DNA of 9,931 nt from an uncultured Opitutaceae bacterium (GTDB lineage: Bacteria; Verrucomicrobiota; Verrucomicrobiia; Opitutales; Opitutaceae), in the NCBI GenBank assembly GCA_937902865.1, contig CALFNJ010000455.1:1-9931 (forward strand). The letters run 5' to 3'. Positions within the stretch are counted from its first letter, which is position 1. Every line of letters starts with the position of its first letter. The notes beneath the pieces were generated by a model. That model ran no database searches, had not been told where the DNA came from, and worked only from the letters and a program-made list of their open reading frames with translations. Below, piece after piece: positions 1-6,540 of this stretch. A program made the position numbers and the translations under genes.

Positions 1-2
1 GA

Positions 3-2072
3 TCAATCCGATTCCGCTTTGAGCGGCTTTTCGCTGCCGGCGGTGCGGACGTAGCAGCGCAGGACTTCGGCCACGCTCCAGGCCTGGGCGATGCAGCCGC
101 GTTCGGTGTAGGGCGCTTCGGCGTCGAAGATTTCGCTGATCGAGCCGACGCAGCCGTCGTTGAGATGGGATTCGAAGCCTTCGAGAAATTTGCGGGCGCG
201 GCTCGGGTGATCCGGATGCACGCGCAGCCAGGCGTCGATGAACGGTCCGATCAGCCAGGCCCAGACCGTCCCCTGGTGGTAGGCGGCGTCGCGGGCACGA
301 AGGTCGCCGGAGTACTTCACCTTGTAGTCGGGATGGTCCGGACTGAGCGAACGAAGGCCAAGCGGCGTCAGCAGCTTTTCCTTCACGACGTGCAGCACCG
401 GCTCCCAGCGCTCGGGCGCGAGCACGGGATAGGACAACGAGATCGCCATGACCTGATTGGGCCGCACGGCGTCATCGGTCCGGCCTTTCTCGCCGTCGAC
501 GACGTCGTAGAGGCAGCCCTTCGCCTCGTTCCAGAACCGGGCATTGAAGGAGGCCTGCGCGCGCGCGGCGTGTTGTCCGAGCTGGTCGGCGAATGCCGTC
601 TCCCCGGTCGAGCGCATCCAGCCCTCGAGCAGGCGGAGCGCGTTGTACCAGAGCGCGTTGATTTCGACCGCCTTCCCGCGGCGGGGTGTGACGACCCAGT
701 CGCCGACTTTCGCATCCATCCAGGTGAGCTGATAACCTTCCTGGCCTTCGCGCAGAAGTCCGTCGTCGGGATCGACGCCGATGCCGAATTTCGTGCCGGC
801 GAGATGGCGTTCGACGATGTCCCGGAGGACCGGAAGGAGCGCCTGGAGCGGGACGTGGTCGCGCGTGACCTGCTCGTAGCGATGGATCGCGTGGAAGAAC
901 CACAGCGTCGCGTCGGCCGTGTGATAGAGACCCTCGTTGCGGCCTTCGGGAAACAGGTTCGGGATCAGTCCGTCGCGCACGTATTGGGCGAAGGTGCGGA
1001 GGATCCACGCCGCCTCCTGGTGCCGGCCGGTGACGAGCGTAAGGCCGTCGAGGCTGATCATCGTGTCGCGCCCCCAATCGGTGAACCAGTGGTAGCCCGC
1101 GATCACGCTCCGCAGTTCGTCGCCGGCCGCGCGGGCGCGGGCGGCGTCCTTGATGCGGCCCGCCGGCGAGATGATGAACTGGTCGGCGGCGAGCACGAGC
1201 TCCGCGGCGACGCCAACCTGCGCCGCGGGCTGGGCGATGCGCAGCAGGCGCCGGCGGCGTTCCTGCTCGGTTGAGCGGGCGGCTTCGGGATCGAGCGCGA
1301 GCAGCGTGTGCCAGGACTCGGTCGAAGCGATGAAGGTCAGCGTCTGCCCGGAATGAAGCGGCGCGGAAAAAAATCCCGGTGACCACAGCGGTCCGCGCGC
1401 ATCGTAGCCACGGGCGGCGTCGCGTTCGTAGAAAATCTCGCGGGTCGAGCCGCCGTCGTTGGTGAACTCGGTGCCGCCGCCCTCTAGAATCAGGCGCAGG
1501 GGCGGATAATGTTCGTGGGAGACGATTTCATAATGCAGCGCGTGCGAGCGGACCTCATAGCCGTCGCCGAGCGGACGGCCGACCGCGCTCTCGAAGGGCC
1601 GGAAGTGCATCGACGGACGAAGCTCCAGAGTCACGTCTTCCGCCGCGCTGCGCAGCGTGTAGGAAATATGCACCGTGTTCTGCAGGTAGAGCATCAGCAG
1701 ACGCTTCTCGATCTCGAGATCCCCGATGCGGTAGCGCCAGTGCGGTTGCTGGTTCTCAAGCCAGAAATCGACGAGGTAGTTGGCGGCGGCGCCCGGGGAC
1801 GGGGATGAGCTCGACGCGCCCGCAAACGAGATCAGCGGTCCGGCGCCGCGGCGCACGCTCTCGGCCAGGTGATTGAGCATCAGCGTGCGGCCCTCGGGCG
1901 ATGGAAGCGCCGCGACGAGCAGGCCGTGATATTTCCAAGTCACCTCGCCGGAGAGCGTGCCGGAGGCGAAGCCGCCGAGGCCGTTGGTTACGAGCCACTG
2001 GTTGCGGAGCAGCGTGGGAATCGACTCGGGGCGGGCCGAGGCGAAATCAATTTTTCTCACTAAGTCGGGCAT
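3..2072 (-). CDS. Glycogen debranching enzyme (amylo-alpha-1,6-glucosidase, GH133 type)
   Basis: Complete 689-residue protein predicted to remove alpha-1,6-linked glucose at glycogen branch stubs, in the cytoplasm; no signal peptide is seen. An N-terminal GDE-type beta domain (about residues 20-250) carries NGLGGFASGT and KYHGLL. A C-terminal (alpha/alpha)6-barrel domain (about 285-675) carries the family blocks TDWGRDTMISLDGL (331-344), GLIPNLFPEG (368-377), TWMDAK (450-455), EINALWYNAL (470-479), YHQGTVWAWL (598-607) and SISEIFD (644-650). It has the single-activity bacterial form and lacks the transferase half of eukaryotic debranching enzymes. The first 26 bp overlap the 3' end of treZ, so the two are probably co-transcribed and translationally coupled. 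No Shine-Dalgarno precedes the ATG; a GTG four codons in is an alternative start. The gene could replace TreX (GH13_11) in a glycogen-to-trehalose route; this role is inferred. Confidence 0.93.
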   Translation of the reverse strand: MPDLVRKIDFASARPESIPTLLRNQWLVTNGLGGFASGTLSGEVTWKYHGLLVAALPSPEGRTLMLNHLAESVRRGAGPLISFAGASSSSPSPGAAANYLVDFWLENQQPHWRYRIGDLEIEKRLLMLYLQNTVHISYTLRSAAEDVTLELRPSMHFRPFESAVGRPLGDGYEVRSHALHYEIVSHEHYPPLRLILEGGGTEFTNDGGSTREIFYERDAARGYDARGPLWSPGFFSAPLHSGQTLTFIASTESWHTLLALDPEAARSTEQERRRRLLRIAQPAAQVGVAAELVLAADQFIISPAGRIKDAARARAAGDELRSVIAGYHWFTDWGRDTMISLDGLTLVTGRHQEAAWILRTFAQYVRDGLIPNLFPEGRNEGLYHTADATLWFFHAIHRYEQVTRDHVPLQALLPVLRDIVERHLAGTKFGIGVDPDDGLLREGQEGYQLTWMDAKVGDWVVTPRRGKAVEINALWYNALRLLEGWMRSTGETAFADQLGQHAARAQASFNARFWNEAKGCLYDVVDGEKGRTDDAVRPNQVMAISLSYPVLAPERWEPVLHVVKEKLLTPLGLRSLSPDHPDYKVKYSGDLRARDAAYHQGTVWAWLIGPFIDAWLRVHPDHPSRARKFLEGFESHLNDGCVGSISEIFDAEAPYTERGCIAQAWSVAEVLRCYVRTAGSEKPLKAESD

Positions 2073-3972
2073 GAGGAAGGGCGGGGGAGGCGTCGGGTTG
2101 GAGGACCACGGCGGAGGCGGCCGGAAGGATCCAGCCGTCGCGGGTCTCGAGGGAAGGGGTGCCGTAGCCGTCGTAGCACGGTGATTCGCTCGACCAGAGC
2201 GTGCGCCAGCCCTGGTCCTCCATCGGGGCGAGCAGCGGTTCCGGTGCAGGGTTGTAGTGCAGTTCGGGGCCGAGGTTGACGAGGAGCAGGCGGTCGCCGG
2301 CGGCGGCGGAAAAATAACGCAGCACGAAAGCCCGGTCGGAGAGCACCGCCCCGTCGATTTCTCCGGGCTCGGAGAAGACCGGATCCTCGCGCCGGAGTCG
2401 GATCAGGTCCGCGTGGAGGCGATACGTGGGCGCGTGGCGCTCACGTTCGGCGAAGTCCAATTTGCAGCGCAGGAACGTCCGTTCCTCGCCGGGATCAGGC
2501 GGCACGTCCTGCGCCTCGTCGGTGGCGATGCTGCGGAATTGCTGCAGGAACCGCAGCCGGCCGGCCCGCACGTCGCGCCCGAGCTCGGGATGATGGTCGA
2601 CGAAGAACAGGAACGGCGCCGAGGAGCCGAACTCCTGGCCCTGGAAGAGCATCGGTGTCGAGGGCGCGAGCAACAGCAAGGCGGTGAGCGCGCGACAATG
2701 CGCGGGGCTGGCGAGCTGGTGCAGGCGATGGCCGTGCAGCGCGTTCGCCACCTGGTCGTGGTTCTGCAGGAAGATGACGAAGTTTTCCGGCGTGAGCTCG
2801 AAGGCCGGATGCCCGCGACGGTGGGCCTGCCAGCGGTGCCACTGGCCCTGATAGAGGAAGCCGCGCTTGACCGCCGAGATCAGTTCCTGGGCGGTGCCGC
2901 GATAGTCGAGATAGTAGGCCTCGGTGCGTCCGGTCGCCGCGACCATCGCGGCATGGTGGAAATCGTCGTTCCACAATGCATCGAGTCCGCAACCCCCGGC
3001 GGACTCGAGCCGGGCGAGGCTCGCGCTCTGCGCTTCGTTTTCCCCGACGAGATAGAGCGTGCGGCCGGGCGTGGCCGCCCGCAGCGCATGAGTGATGTCG
3101 CGGAGGATCGGCGACGGCGACCGGTCGAAGATCTGCTGGGTCGCGTCGAAGCGCAGGCCGTCGAAGTGAAACTCCTCGGTCCAGTAGCGCGCGTTGCTGA
3201 GGAAGAACTCCCGGACCGGTCCGGAGTTTTCGCCGTCAAAGTTGAGTGCGTCGCCCCACTCGCAGCTGTAGTTCCGGCTGAAGTAGTCGCGCGAGAACTG
3301 GGCGAGGTAATTTCCGTCGGGACCGAAGTGGTTGTAGACGACATCGAGGATCACCATCAGCCGGAGCTCGTGGGCGCGGTTGATGAAACGGCGGACGTCG
3401 TCCGGCGGACCGTAGAGATGGCTCGGCGCGAACAGGTTCACGCCATCGTAACCCCAGCCGAAGCGGCCGGGAAATTCCGCGAGCGGCATGATTTCGATAA
3501 ACGTGAGGCCGAGCCGCGCGAGCTCCTCGAGCTGGCCGAGCGCCGCGGCCCAGGTGCCTTCGGGCGTGAAGGTGCCGAGGTGCAGTTCGTAGCCGATCCG
3601 CTCGTGGGCGGGACGCCCGCGCCACGCGCCGTCGGTCCAATCGAATGTCTCGGGATCGACGATTTTCGAAGGACCATGCGGACCTTCCGGCTGGAAGCGC
3701 GACGCCGGGTCCGGAAAGACCCCGTTCGCGAGGCGGATCTTGTAACGCTGACCGGCGCGCGCGTCGGCGCAGAGTCCGGAAAAATATCCGTCGGATTCGT
3801 GCTCCAAGGGAAAAAGAGCGGCGTTGTCGTCAACCTCCTCCGGGCTGAATTCAATCGCAACCGTGGCGCTGGCGGGCGCCCAGACCCGGAAATGCACTCC
3901 GCCCTCGCGCTGAACTTCGGCGCCGATGGGCAAGCGACGCTGTGTGCTGACGGACCCGGCCATGACCGGCAT
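2047..3972 (-). CDS. treZ: Malto-oligosyltrehalose trehalohydrolase (TreZ, GH13)
   Basis: 641-residue cytoplasmic enzyme expected to release trehalose from maltooligosyl-trehalose, the second step of the TreY/TreZ pathway. An N-terminal beta-sandwich (about 15-110, with FRVWAPASA at 28-36) precedes the GH13 barrel. The four GH13 regions are visible: DVVYNHFG (210-217), GLRFDATQ (272-279, nucleophile D276), LVGENE (308-313, acid/base E311) and FLQNHDQ (401-407, stabiliser D406). YELHLGTFTPEGTW (128-141) and GYDGVNLFAPSHLYG (174-188) are typical of TreZ and separate it from GlgB and GlgX, which are the main alternatives. A C-terminal beta domain follows at about 540-625. Length is slightly above the usual 550-600. 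Two in-frame ATGs (codons 1 and 4) are possible starts; a GGAG lies 3 nt before the first and 12 nt before the second, so neither spacing is ideal. TreY is not in this window. Confidence 0.93.
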   Translation of the reverse strand: MPVMAGSVSTQRRLPIGAEVQREGGVHFRVWAPASATVAIEFSPEEVDDNAALFPLEHESDGYFSGLCADARAGQRYKIRLANGVFPDPASRFQPEGPHGPSKIVDPETFDWTDGAWRGRPAHERIGYELHLGTFTPEGTWAAALGQLEELARLGLTFIEIMPLAEFPGRFGWGYDGVNLFAPSHLYGPPDDVRRFINRAHELRLMVILDVVYNHFGPDGNYLAQFSRDYFSRNYSCEWGDALNFDGENSGPVREFFLSNARYWTEEFHFDGLRFDATQQIFDRSPSPILRDITHALRAATPGRTLYLVGENEAQSASLARLESAGGCGLDALWNDDFHHAAMVAATGRTEAYYLDYRGTAQELISAVKRGFLYQGQWHRWQAHRRGHPAFELTPENFVIFLQNHDQVANALHGHRLHQLASPAHCRALTALLLLAPSTPMLFQGQEFGSSAPFLFFVDHHPELGRDVRAGRLRFLQQFRSIATDEAQDVPPDPGEERTFLRCKLDFAERERHAPTYRLHADLIRLRREDPVFSEPGEIDGAVLSDRAFVLRYFSAAAGDRLLLVNLGPELHYNPAPEPLLAPMEDQGWRTLWSSESPCYDGYGTPSLETRDGWILPAASAVVLQPDASPALPHARLSEKN

Positions 3973-4036
3973 GGACTCCGGAGTTGGTCGACGGTGCCCC
4001 GTAGGCGCGGGTCCGGGATTTCCCCGGGGCTTTGAA

Positions 4037-4063
4037 GGTAGGGCGCGTTATCCCTAACGCGCC
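4037..4063 (+). repeat. REP-like hairpin, CGCGTT family, copy 1
   Basis: A GGTAG head is followed directly by a perfect 9-bp stem (GGCGCGTTA / TAACGCGCC) with a TCCC loop. The same 9-4-9 hairpin occurs inverted at 4104-4125, giving a 23-bp exact inverted repeat with 40 bp between the arms (4041-4063 and 4104-4126). Related copies with compensated stem changes occur about 2 kb away at 6111-6137 and 6177-6203. A GTAG tetranucleotide next to a short hairpin is the known mark of REP elements served by RAYT transposases; that assignment is inferred. Confidence 0.7.
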
Positions 4064-4103
4064 GAAACCGTTATCCGCGTTTCATGACTGGTGGAGCGAA
4101 ACC

Positions 4104-4130
4104 GGCGCGTTAGGGATAACGCGCCCACCC
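4104..4130 (-). repeat. REP-like hairpin, CGCGTT family, copy 2 (inverted)
   Basis: On the minus strand this reads GGGTG followed by the same perfect 9-bp stem and TCCC loop as copy 1. The head differs from copy 1 (GGGTG against GGTAG) and resembles the GGTGG head of the copies at 6111 and 6203, shifted by one base. Together with copy 1 it forms a facing pair, the arrangement called a BIME when built from REP elements. Confidence 0.68.
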
Positions 4131-4138
4131 TCGAGCCA

Positions 4139-4156
4139 CGCGACCGAGAGGTCGCG
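4139..4156. repeat. Small hairpin CGCGACC-GAGA-GGTCGCG
   Basis: A perfect 7-bp stem with a GAGA tetraloop lies just inside the treZ/mscS intergenic region, next to REP-like copy 2. On the minus strand it is preceded by GGGA rather than GTAG. No T-run follows on either strand, so it is not a typical intrinsic terminator. It is a single copy here and its role is unknown. Confidence 0.5.
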
Positions 4157-4209
4157 TCCCATTTTCGGGCCGGGATGGCGATGAGTCGGCGATTTGTGCG
4201 GCCTCAGAT

Positions 4210-4233
4210 GTAGCAGCGGCCGTGAGGCCGCTG
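4210..4233 (+). repeat. GTAG-headed REP-like hairpin, CAGCGGC family, copy 1
   Basis: GTAG is followed immediately by the perfect 8-bp stem CAGCGGCC / GGCCGCTG with loop GTGA. An inverted partner with the same head and loop lies at 4280-4303. Between the two copies the innermost stem pair changes from C-G to G-C, which preserves pairing. Confidence 0.68.
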
Positions 4234-4257
4234 GGTTCGAGCCGTTGGGAGCATAAA

Positions 4258-4278
4258 GCCGCGGCTCGGTCCGCGGGC
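4258..4278. repeat. Hairpin between the two GTAG-headed copies
   Basis: CCGCGG (4259-4264) and CCGCGG (4271-4276) can pair across a 6-nt loop (CTCGGT). The stem extends outward as AGCC/GGCT if one base is bulged. It sits inside the facing GTAG pair and may be the spacer of the composite element. No function is evident. Confidence 0.4.
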
Positions 4279-4279
4279 T

Positions 4280-4303
4280 CAGCGGCGTCACCGCCGCTGC
4301 TAC
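4280..4303 (-). repeat. GTAG-headed REP-like hairpin, CAGCGGC family, copy 2 (inverted)
   Basis: On the minus strand this reads GTAG, then the perfect 8-bp stem CAGCGGCG / CGCCGCTG with loop GTGA. With the copy at 4210-4233 it forms a facing pair bounded by an 11-bp exact inverted repeat (TGTAGCAGCGG at 4209-4219 and its complement at 4294-4304). It lies about 60 bp upstream of the mscS start and could be in its leader. Confidence 0.68.
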
Positions 4304-4365
4304 ACGCTGCGACCGGGGGATGACGCGACAAGGAACCGCCGCGGCGAAATGGCATCTAGGACTCG

Positions 4366-5898
4366 ATGCAACAGTTCGAACATTTTTTCCAGAATCCCCG
4401 TTTCCAACTGATCGCGGTGCTCCTCGGGTTGACGCTTGTTTTCCTCTACGTGCTGCGCCGGCTGCATCATCACTTCCTGAAGCGCATCGACGCGGCGGCG
4501 ACCACGCCGGCGGGAACGCCGGACGGCGAAAACCACGCGGAGGCGGATCGCCGGCTCTGGCGCGATCTGATCGGGGCCGCGATCGGCCCGGCCTGCCTCC
4601 TCGTGTGGTACTACGGACTCTACGGTGTGGCGCGCGCCCTGACGGCGGGCGAAGCGGGAGCGTCCTCGGACTGGGCGTGGCTGCAGGCGACGTTGCGGCA
4701 GGTCGCCGGCATCGGGGTGTTTGTGGCGCTCTTCTGGTTTTTCTACAGCGCGGCCAAGGTGCTCGATGTGCATTTCCGCCGGATCGCGGCGAGCACGCCG
4801 AGCCGTTGGGATGATATTTTCCTGCCGCTGCTGGGGACGGCGCTTCGCGTCACCGTGCCGATCTTCGCGCTGATCCTCCTCGTGCGGACCTGGCCGCTCT
4901 CACCCGACGGCATGGAGGTCGTGCGGAAGCTGCTCTCGATCGCGCTCGTCGGCGCTGTCACTTGGCTCCTGCGGCGGGCTGTGCTGCTGGCGGAGGCCTC
5001 GATCCTGAGCCAGAAGGATCTGAACACCACCGGCAACTTCAGCGGCCGCGCGCTGGTGACCAAGGTCAGCGTCCTGCGGAAAATCGCGATGGTGCTGATC
5101 ACGGTGTTCGCCTTCGCCGCGGTGCTGATGATGTTCGATGAAGTCCGCGACATCGGCCGCAGCATTCTCGCCTCGGCCGGCGTGGCAGGCATCATCCTCG
5201 GCTTCGCGGCGCAGCGGAGCCTCGGCAATCTCTTCGCCGGCCTGCAGATCGCGCTGACCCAGCCGATCCGCATCGGCGATCAGGTCGTGGTCCAGAACGA
5301 AGTCGGCTTCGTGGAGGAAATCACGCTCACCTACGTGGTGGTTCGCATCTGGGACCTCCGCCGTCTGGTGGTGCCGCTGAGCTTCTTCATCGAGCAGCCG
5401 GTGCAAAACTGGACGCGATCGTCGGCGAATATTCTTTCGCCCATGACCTTCCGCGTGGACTTCAGCTTCCCCGTGGCGGAACTGCGCCAGTACCTGAAGC
5501 AGGTGATCGAGCAGTCGAAATTCTGGGACAAGGCGACATTCGCGGTGCAGGTAACCAACGCCGACCACTACAGCATGGAGATCCGTGTGCTGGGCAGCGC
5601 GGGGAACGCCGGCAGCTCCTTCGACCTGCAGTGCGAGCTGCGCGAAAAGGCGATCGGCTTCGTGCACGAGAAATATCCACAGTGCCTGCCGAAGGCGCGC
5701 GAGGAAGGAAAGCCGATGCGCGAATGGCGGACTTCGGAAGAGATCGCGCCGCGTTCCTGGCCGCCACCCGAGGAAGCGTTGCCCGCGGCGACCGGAGCGA
5801 TCGCATCAGGGCCCGGCCAGGGCGAAACTGATCGTCCGACCTGGCGGCACAGCCGAACCCCGCGCCAGCCGGCGCCGGGCGCGGAGGCGAAGGCCTAA
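4366..5898 (+). CDS. MscS-family mechanosensitive ion channel, large form
   Basis: 510-residue inner-membrane channel expected to open under membrane tension and release small solutes on hypo-osmotic shock. Hydrophobic segments lie at about 11-30, 69-91, 110-131, 155-174, 187-208, 238-257 and 264-282. The last leads into the Gly/Ala-rich pore-lining helix and the MscS signature GFAAQRSLGNLFAGLQIAL (279-297), followed by QPIRIGD (299-305) at the start of the beta domain. VVPLSFFIEQPVQNWTR (335-351) and the alpha/beta domain to about 445 complete the MscS fold. E. coli MscS has 286 residues and three membrane helices; this protein has about four extra N-terminal helices and a Pro/Ala/Arg-rich, probably disordered tail (about 465-510). 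Upstream AGGA gives a weak ribosome site. It diverges from treZ, which suggests but does not show an osmotic link. Confidence 0.92.
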   Translation: MQQFEHFFQNPRFQLIAVLLGLTLVFLYVLRRLHHHFLKRIDAAATTPAGTPDGENHAEADRRLWRDLIGAAIGPACLLVWYYGLYGVARALTAGEAGASSDWAWLQATLRQVAGIGVFVALFWFFYSAAKVLDVHFRRIAASTPSRWDDIFLPLLGTALRVTVPIFALILLVRTWPLSPDGMEVVRKLLSIALVGAVTWLLRRAVLLAEASILSQKDLNTTGNFSGRALVTKVSVLRKIAMVLITVFAFAAVLMMFDEVRDIGRSILASAGVAGIILGFAAQRSLGNLFAGLQIALTQPIRIGDQVVVQNEVGFVEEITLTYVVVRIWDLRRLVVPLSFFIEQPVQNWTRSSANILSPMTFRVDFSFPVAELRQYLKQVIEQSKFWDKATFAVQVTNADHYSMEIRVLGSAGNAGSSFDLQCELREKAIGFVHEKYPQCLPKAREEGKPMREWRTSEEIAPRSWPPPEEALPAATGAIASGPGQGETDRPTWRHSRTPRQPAPGAEAKA

Positions 5899-5912
5899 CG
5901 GATCGAGGGTAG

Positions 5913-5933
5913 GGACGGGCGGCCCGCCCGTCC
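5913..5933 (+). repeat. Left boundary hairpin of the array (GTAG + GGACGGGC stem)
   Basis: The 21-nt palindrome GGACGGGCGG-C-CCGCCCGTCC directly follows GTAG at 5909-5912. A realistic fold is an 8-bp stem with a 5-nt loop. It lies just past the mscS stop but has no T-run, so it is not a standard intrinsic terminator. Internal relatives at 6218-6238 and 6523-6543 carry a compensated C-G to T-A change at the fourth stem pair. Confidence 0.7.
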
Positions 5934-5964
5934 GCTTCGGCTCCGTCAACTCGCGATCCTTTTC

Positions 5965-6035
5965 ACAGGAGGAATACCGGGGACGAACCGAGGATCGGAA
6001 TATCAGTCTCGGATCGGCCTCGGTATTCCTCCTGT
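5965..6035. repeat. Long imperfect palindrome, ACAGGAGGAA arms (copy A)
   Basis: Two 28-nt arms (5965-5992 and 6008-6035) pair at 25 positions, including 15 perfect outer pairs, around a 15-nt loop. T-rich sequence precedes the left arm and six A residues follow the right arm. That polarity is wrong for an intrinsic terminator on either strand. Copies recur at 6270-6340 and 6575-6645. The internal AGGAGG resembles a Shine-Dalgarno site but no start codon follows at a usable distance. Confidence 0.8.
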
Positions 6036-6070
6036 AAAAAATGGATCGAAACATTTGGCCGAGTCCAACC

Positions 6071-6091
6071 GGACGGGCGGGCCGCCCGTCC
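6071..6091. repeat. Internal GGACGGGC hairpin (copy A)
   Basis: It has the same 10-bp palindromic stem as the array ends, with G rather than C at the centre on the plus strand, but is not flanked by GTAG or CTAC. It is repeated at 6376-6396. The right boundary copy at 6681-6701 is the third occurrence at the same place in the 305-bp unit, and only there does CTAC follow. Confidence 0.6.
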
Positions 6092-6110
6092 GCTTCCGCT
6101 CCGTGTTCGA

Positions 6111-6203
6111 GGTGGAACGCGTTGACCCCAACGCGTTGGAATGTCTGTCCACGGCAAATGGCCGACGGAGCCAAACACCGCGTTGAGGTCAACGCGGTCC
6201 ACC
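6111..6203. repeat. Facing pair of CGCGTT-family REP-like hairpins (copy A)
   Basis: The left member (6111-6137) is GGTGG plus stem AACGCGTTG / CAACGCGTT with loop ACCC. The right member (6177-6203, minus strand) is GGTGG plus stem ACCGCGTTG / CAACGCGGT with loop ACCT. The two face each other across 39 bp, as in a BIME. Relative to the copies at 4037 and 4104, three stem pairs change together on both sides: the outermost (G-C or A-T), the second (G-C, A-T or C-G) and the innermost (A-T or G-C). Confidence 0.75.
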
Positions 6204-6217
6204 TAAAGACCGCAATC

Positions 6218-6238
6218 GGATGGGCGGCCTGCCCATCC
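6218..6238. repeat. GGATGGGC hairpin at the A/B junction
   Basis: Stem GGATGGGC / GCCCATCC has a GGCCT loop and lies across the junction between 305-bp units A and B; the same form spans the B/C junction at 6523-6543. It corresponds in position to the left boundary hairpin of the array but carries T-A in place of C-G at the fourth pair, so pairing is kept. Confidence 0.65.
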
Positions 6239-6540
6239 GCTTCGGCTCCGTCAACTCGCGATCCTTTTCACAGGAGGAAGACCGGGGACGAACCGAGGAT
6301 CGGAATATCAGTCTCGGATCGGCCTCGGTATTCCTCCTGTAAAAAATGGATCGAAACATTTGGCCGAGTCCAACCGGACGGGCGGGCCGCCCGTCCGCTT
6401 CCGCTCCGTGTTCGAGGTGGAACGCGTTGACCCCAACGCGTTGGAATGTCTGTCCACGGCAAATGGCCGACGGAGCCAAACACCGCGTTGAGGTCAACGC
6501 GGTCCACCTAAAGACCGCAATCGGATGGGCGGCCTGCCCA
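6236..6540. repeat. 305-bp tandem unit, copy B
   Basis: Differs from copy A by one base that I can find. It contains the long palindrome at 6270-6340 (left arm with AGGAAGACC, right arm still matching AGGAATACC, so one mismatch is added), the GGACGGGC hairpin at 6376-6396 and the facing CGCGTT pair at 6416-6508. Confidence 0.9.

Larger units (their letters stand above)
3973..4365. promoter_or_regulatory. Divergent treZ / mscS intergenic region, hairpin-rich
   Basis: 393 bp without a credible gene separates two divergent genes, so it must carry the start signals for both. I see no convincing sigma-70 promoter on either strand. It instead holds a dense series of hairpins: paired copies at 4037-4063 and 4104-4130, a small one at 4139-4156, and a facing GTAG-headed pair at 4210-4233 and 4280-4303 enclosing a further hairpin at 4258-4278. 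The directly repeated heptamer GAAACCG occurs at 4064-4070 and 4098-4104, between the first two hairpins. A partial relative of the first hairpin (CGTTATCCGCG) lies at 4069-4079. The short reading frames through this stretch run across the hairpins and look spurious. Confidence 0.6.
5931..6235. repeat. 305-bp tandem unit, copy A
   Basis: It aligns to copy B (6236-6540) at a constant offset of 305 bp, with a single difference that I can find: T in A and G in B inside AGGAAKACC of the long palindrome. Near-identity implies very recent tandem duplication or homogenisation, or an assembly collapse/expansion. In order it contains the long palindrome (5965-6035), a GGACGGGC hairpin (6071-6091), the facing CGCGTT pair (6111-6203) and most of a GGATGGGC hairpin (6218-6238). 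Confidence 0.9.

Noticed and set aside
165..1274. Long plus-strand frames opposite the debranching enzyme and opposite treZ (to 4035) and the fucosidase (8064-9380)
   Set aside because: They are antisense shadows caused by high GC content; the minus-strand genes have complete catalytic motifs.
4082..4355. Short minus-strand frames in the treZ/mscS gap
   Set aside because: They translate the hairpins, have no recognisable domain and overlap each other in different frames.
5913..5933. Intrinsic terminator for mscS
   Set aside because: The stem is GC-rich and well placed, but GCTTCGG rather than a T-run follows. The same hairpin recurs inside the array away from gene ends.
5965..5980. AGGAGGAA as a strong ribosome binding site
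   Set aside because: No start codon follows at a usable distance, and the sequence is one arm of a repeated palindrome.
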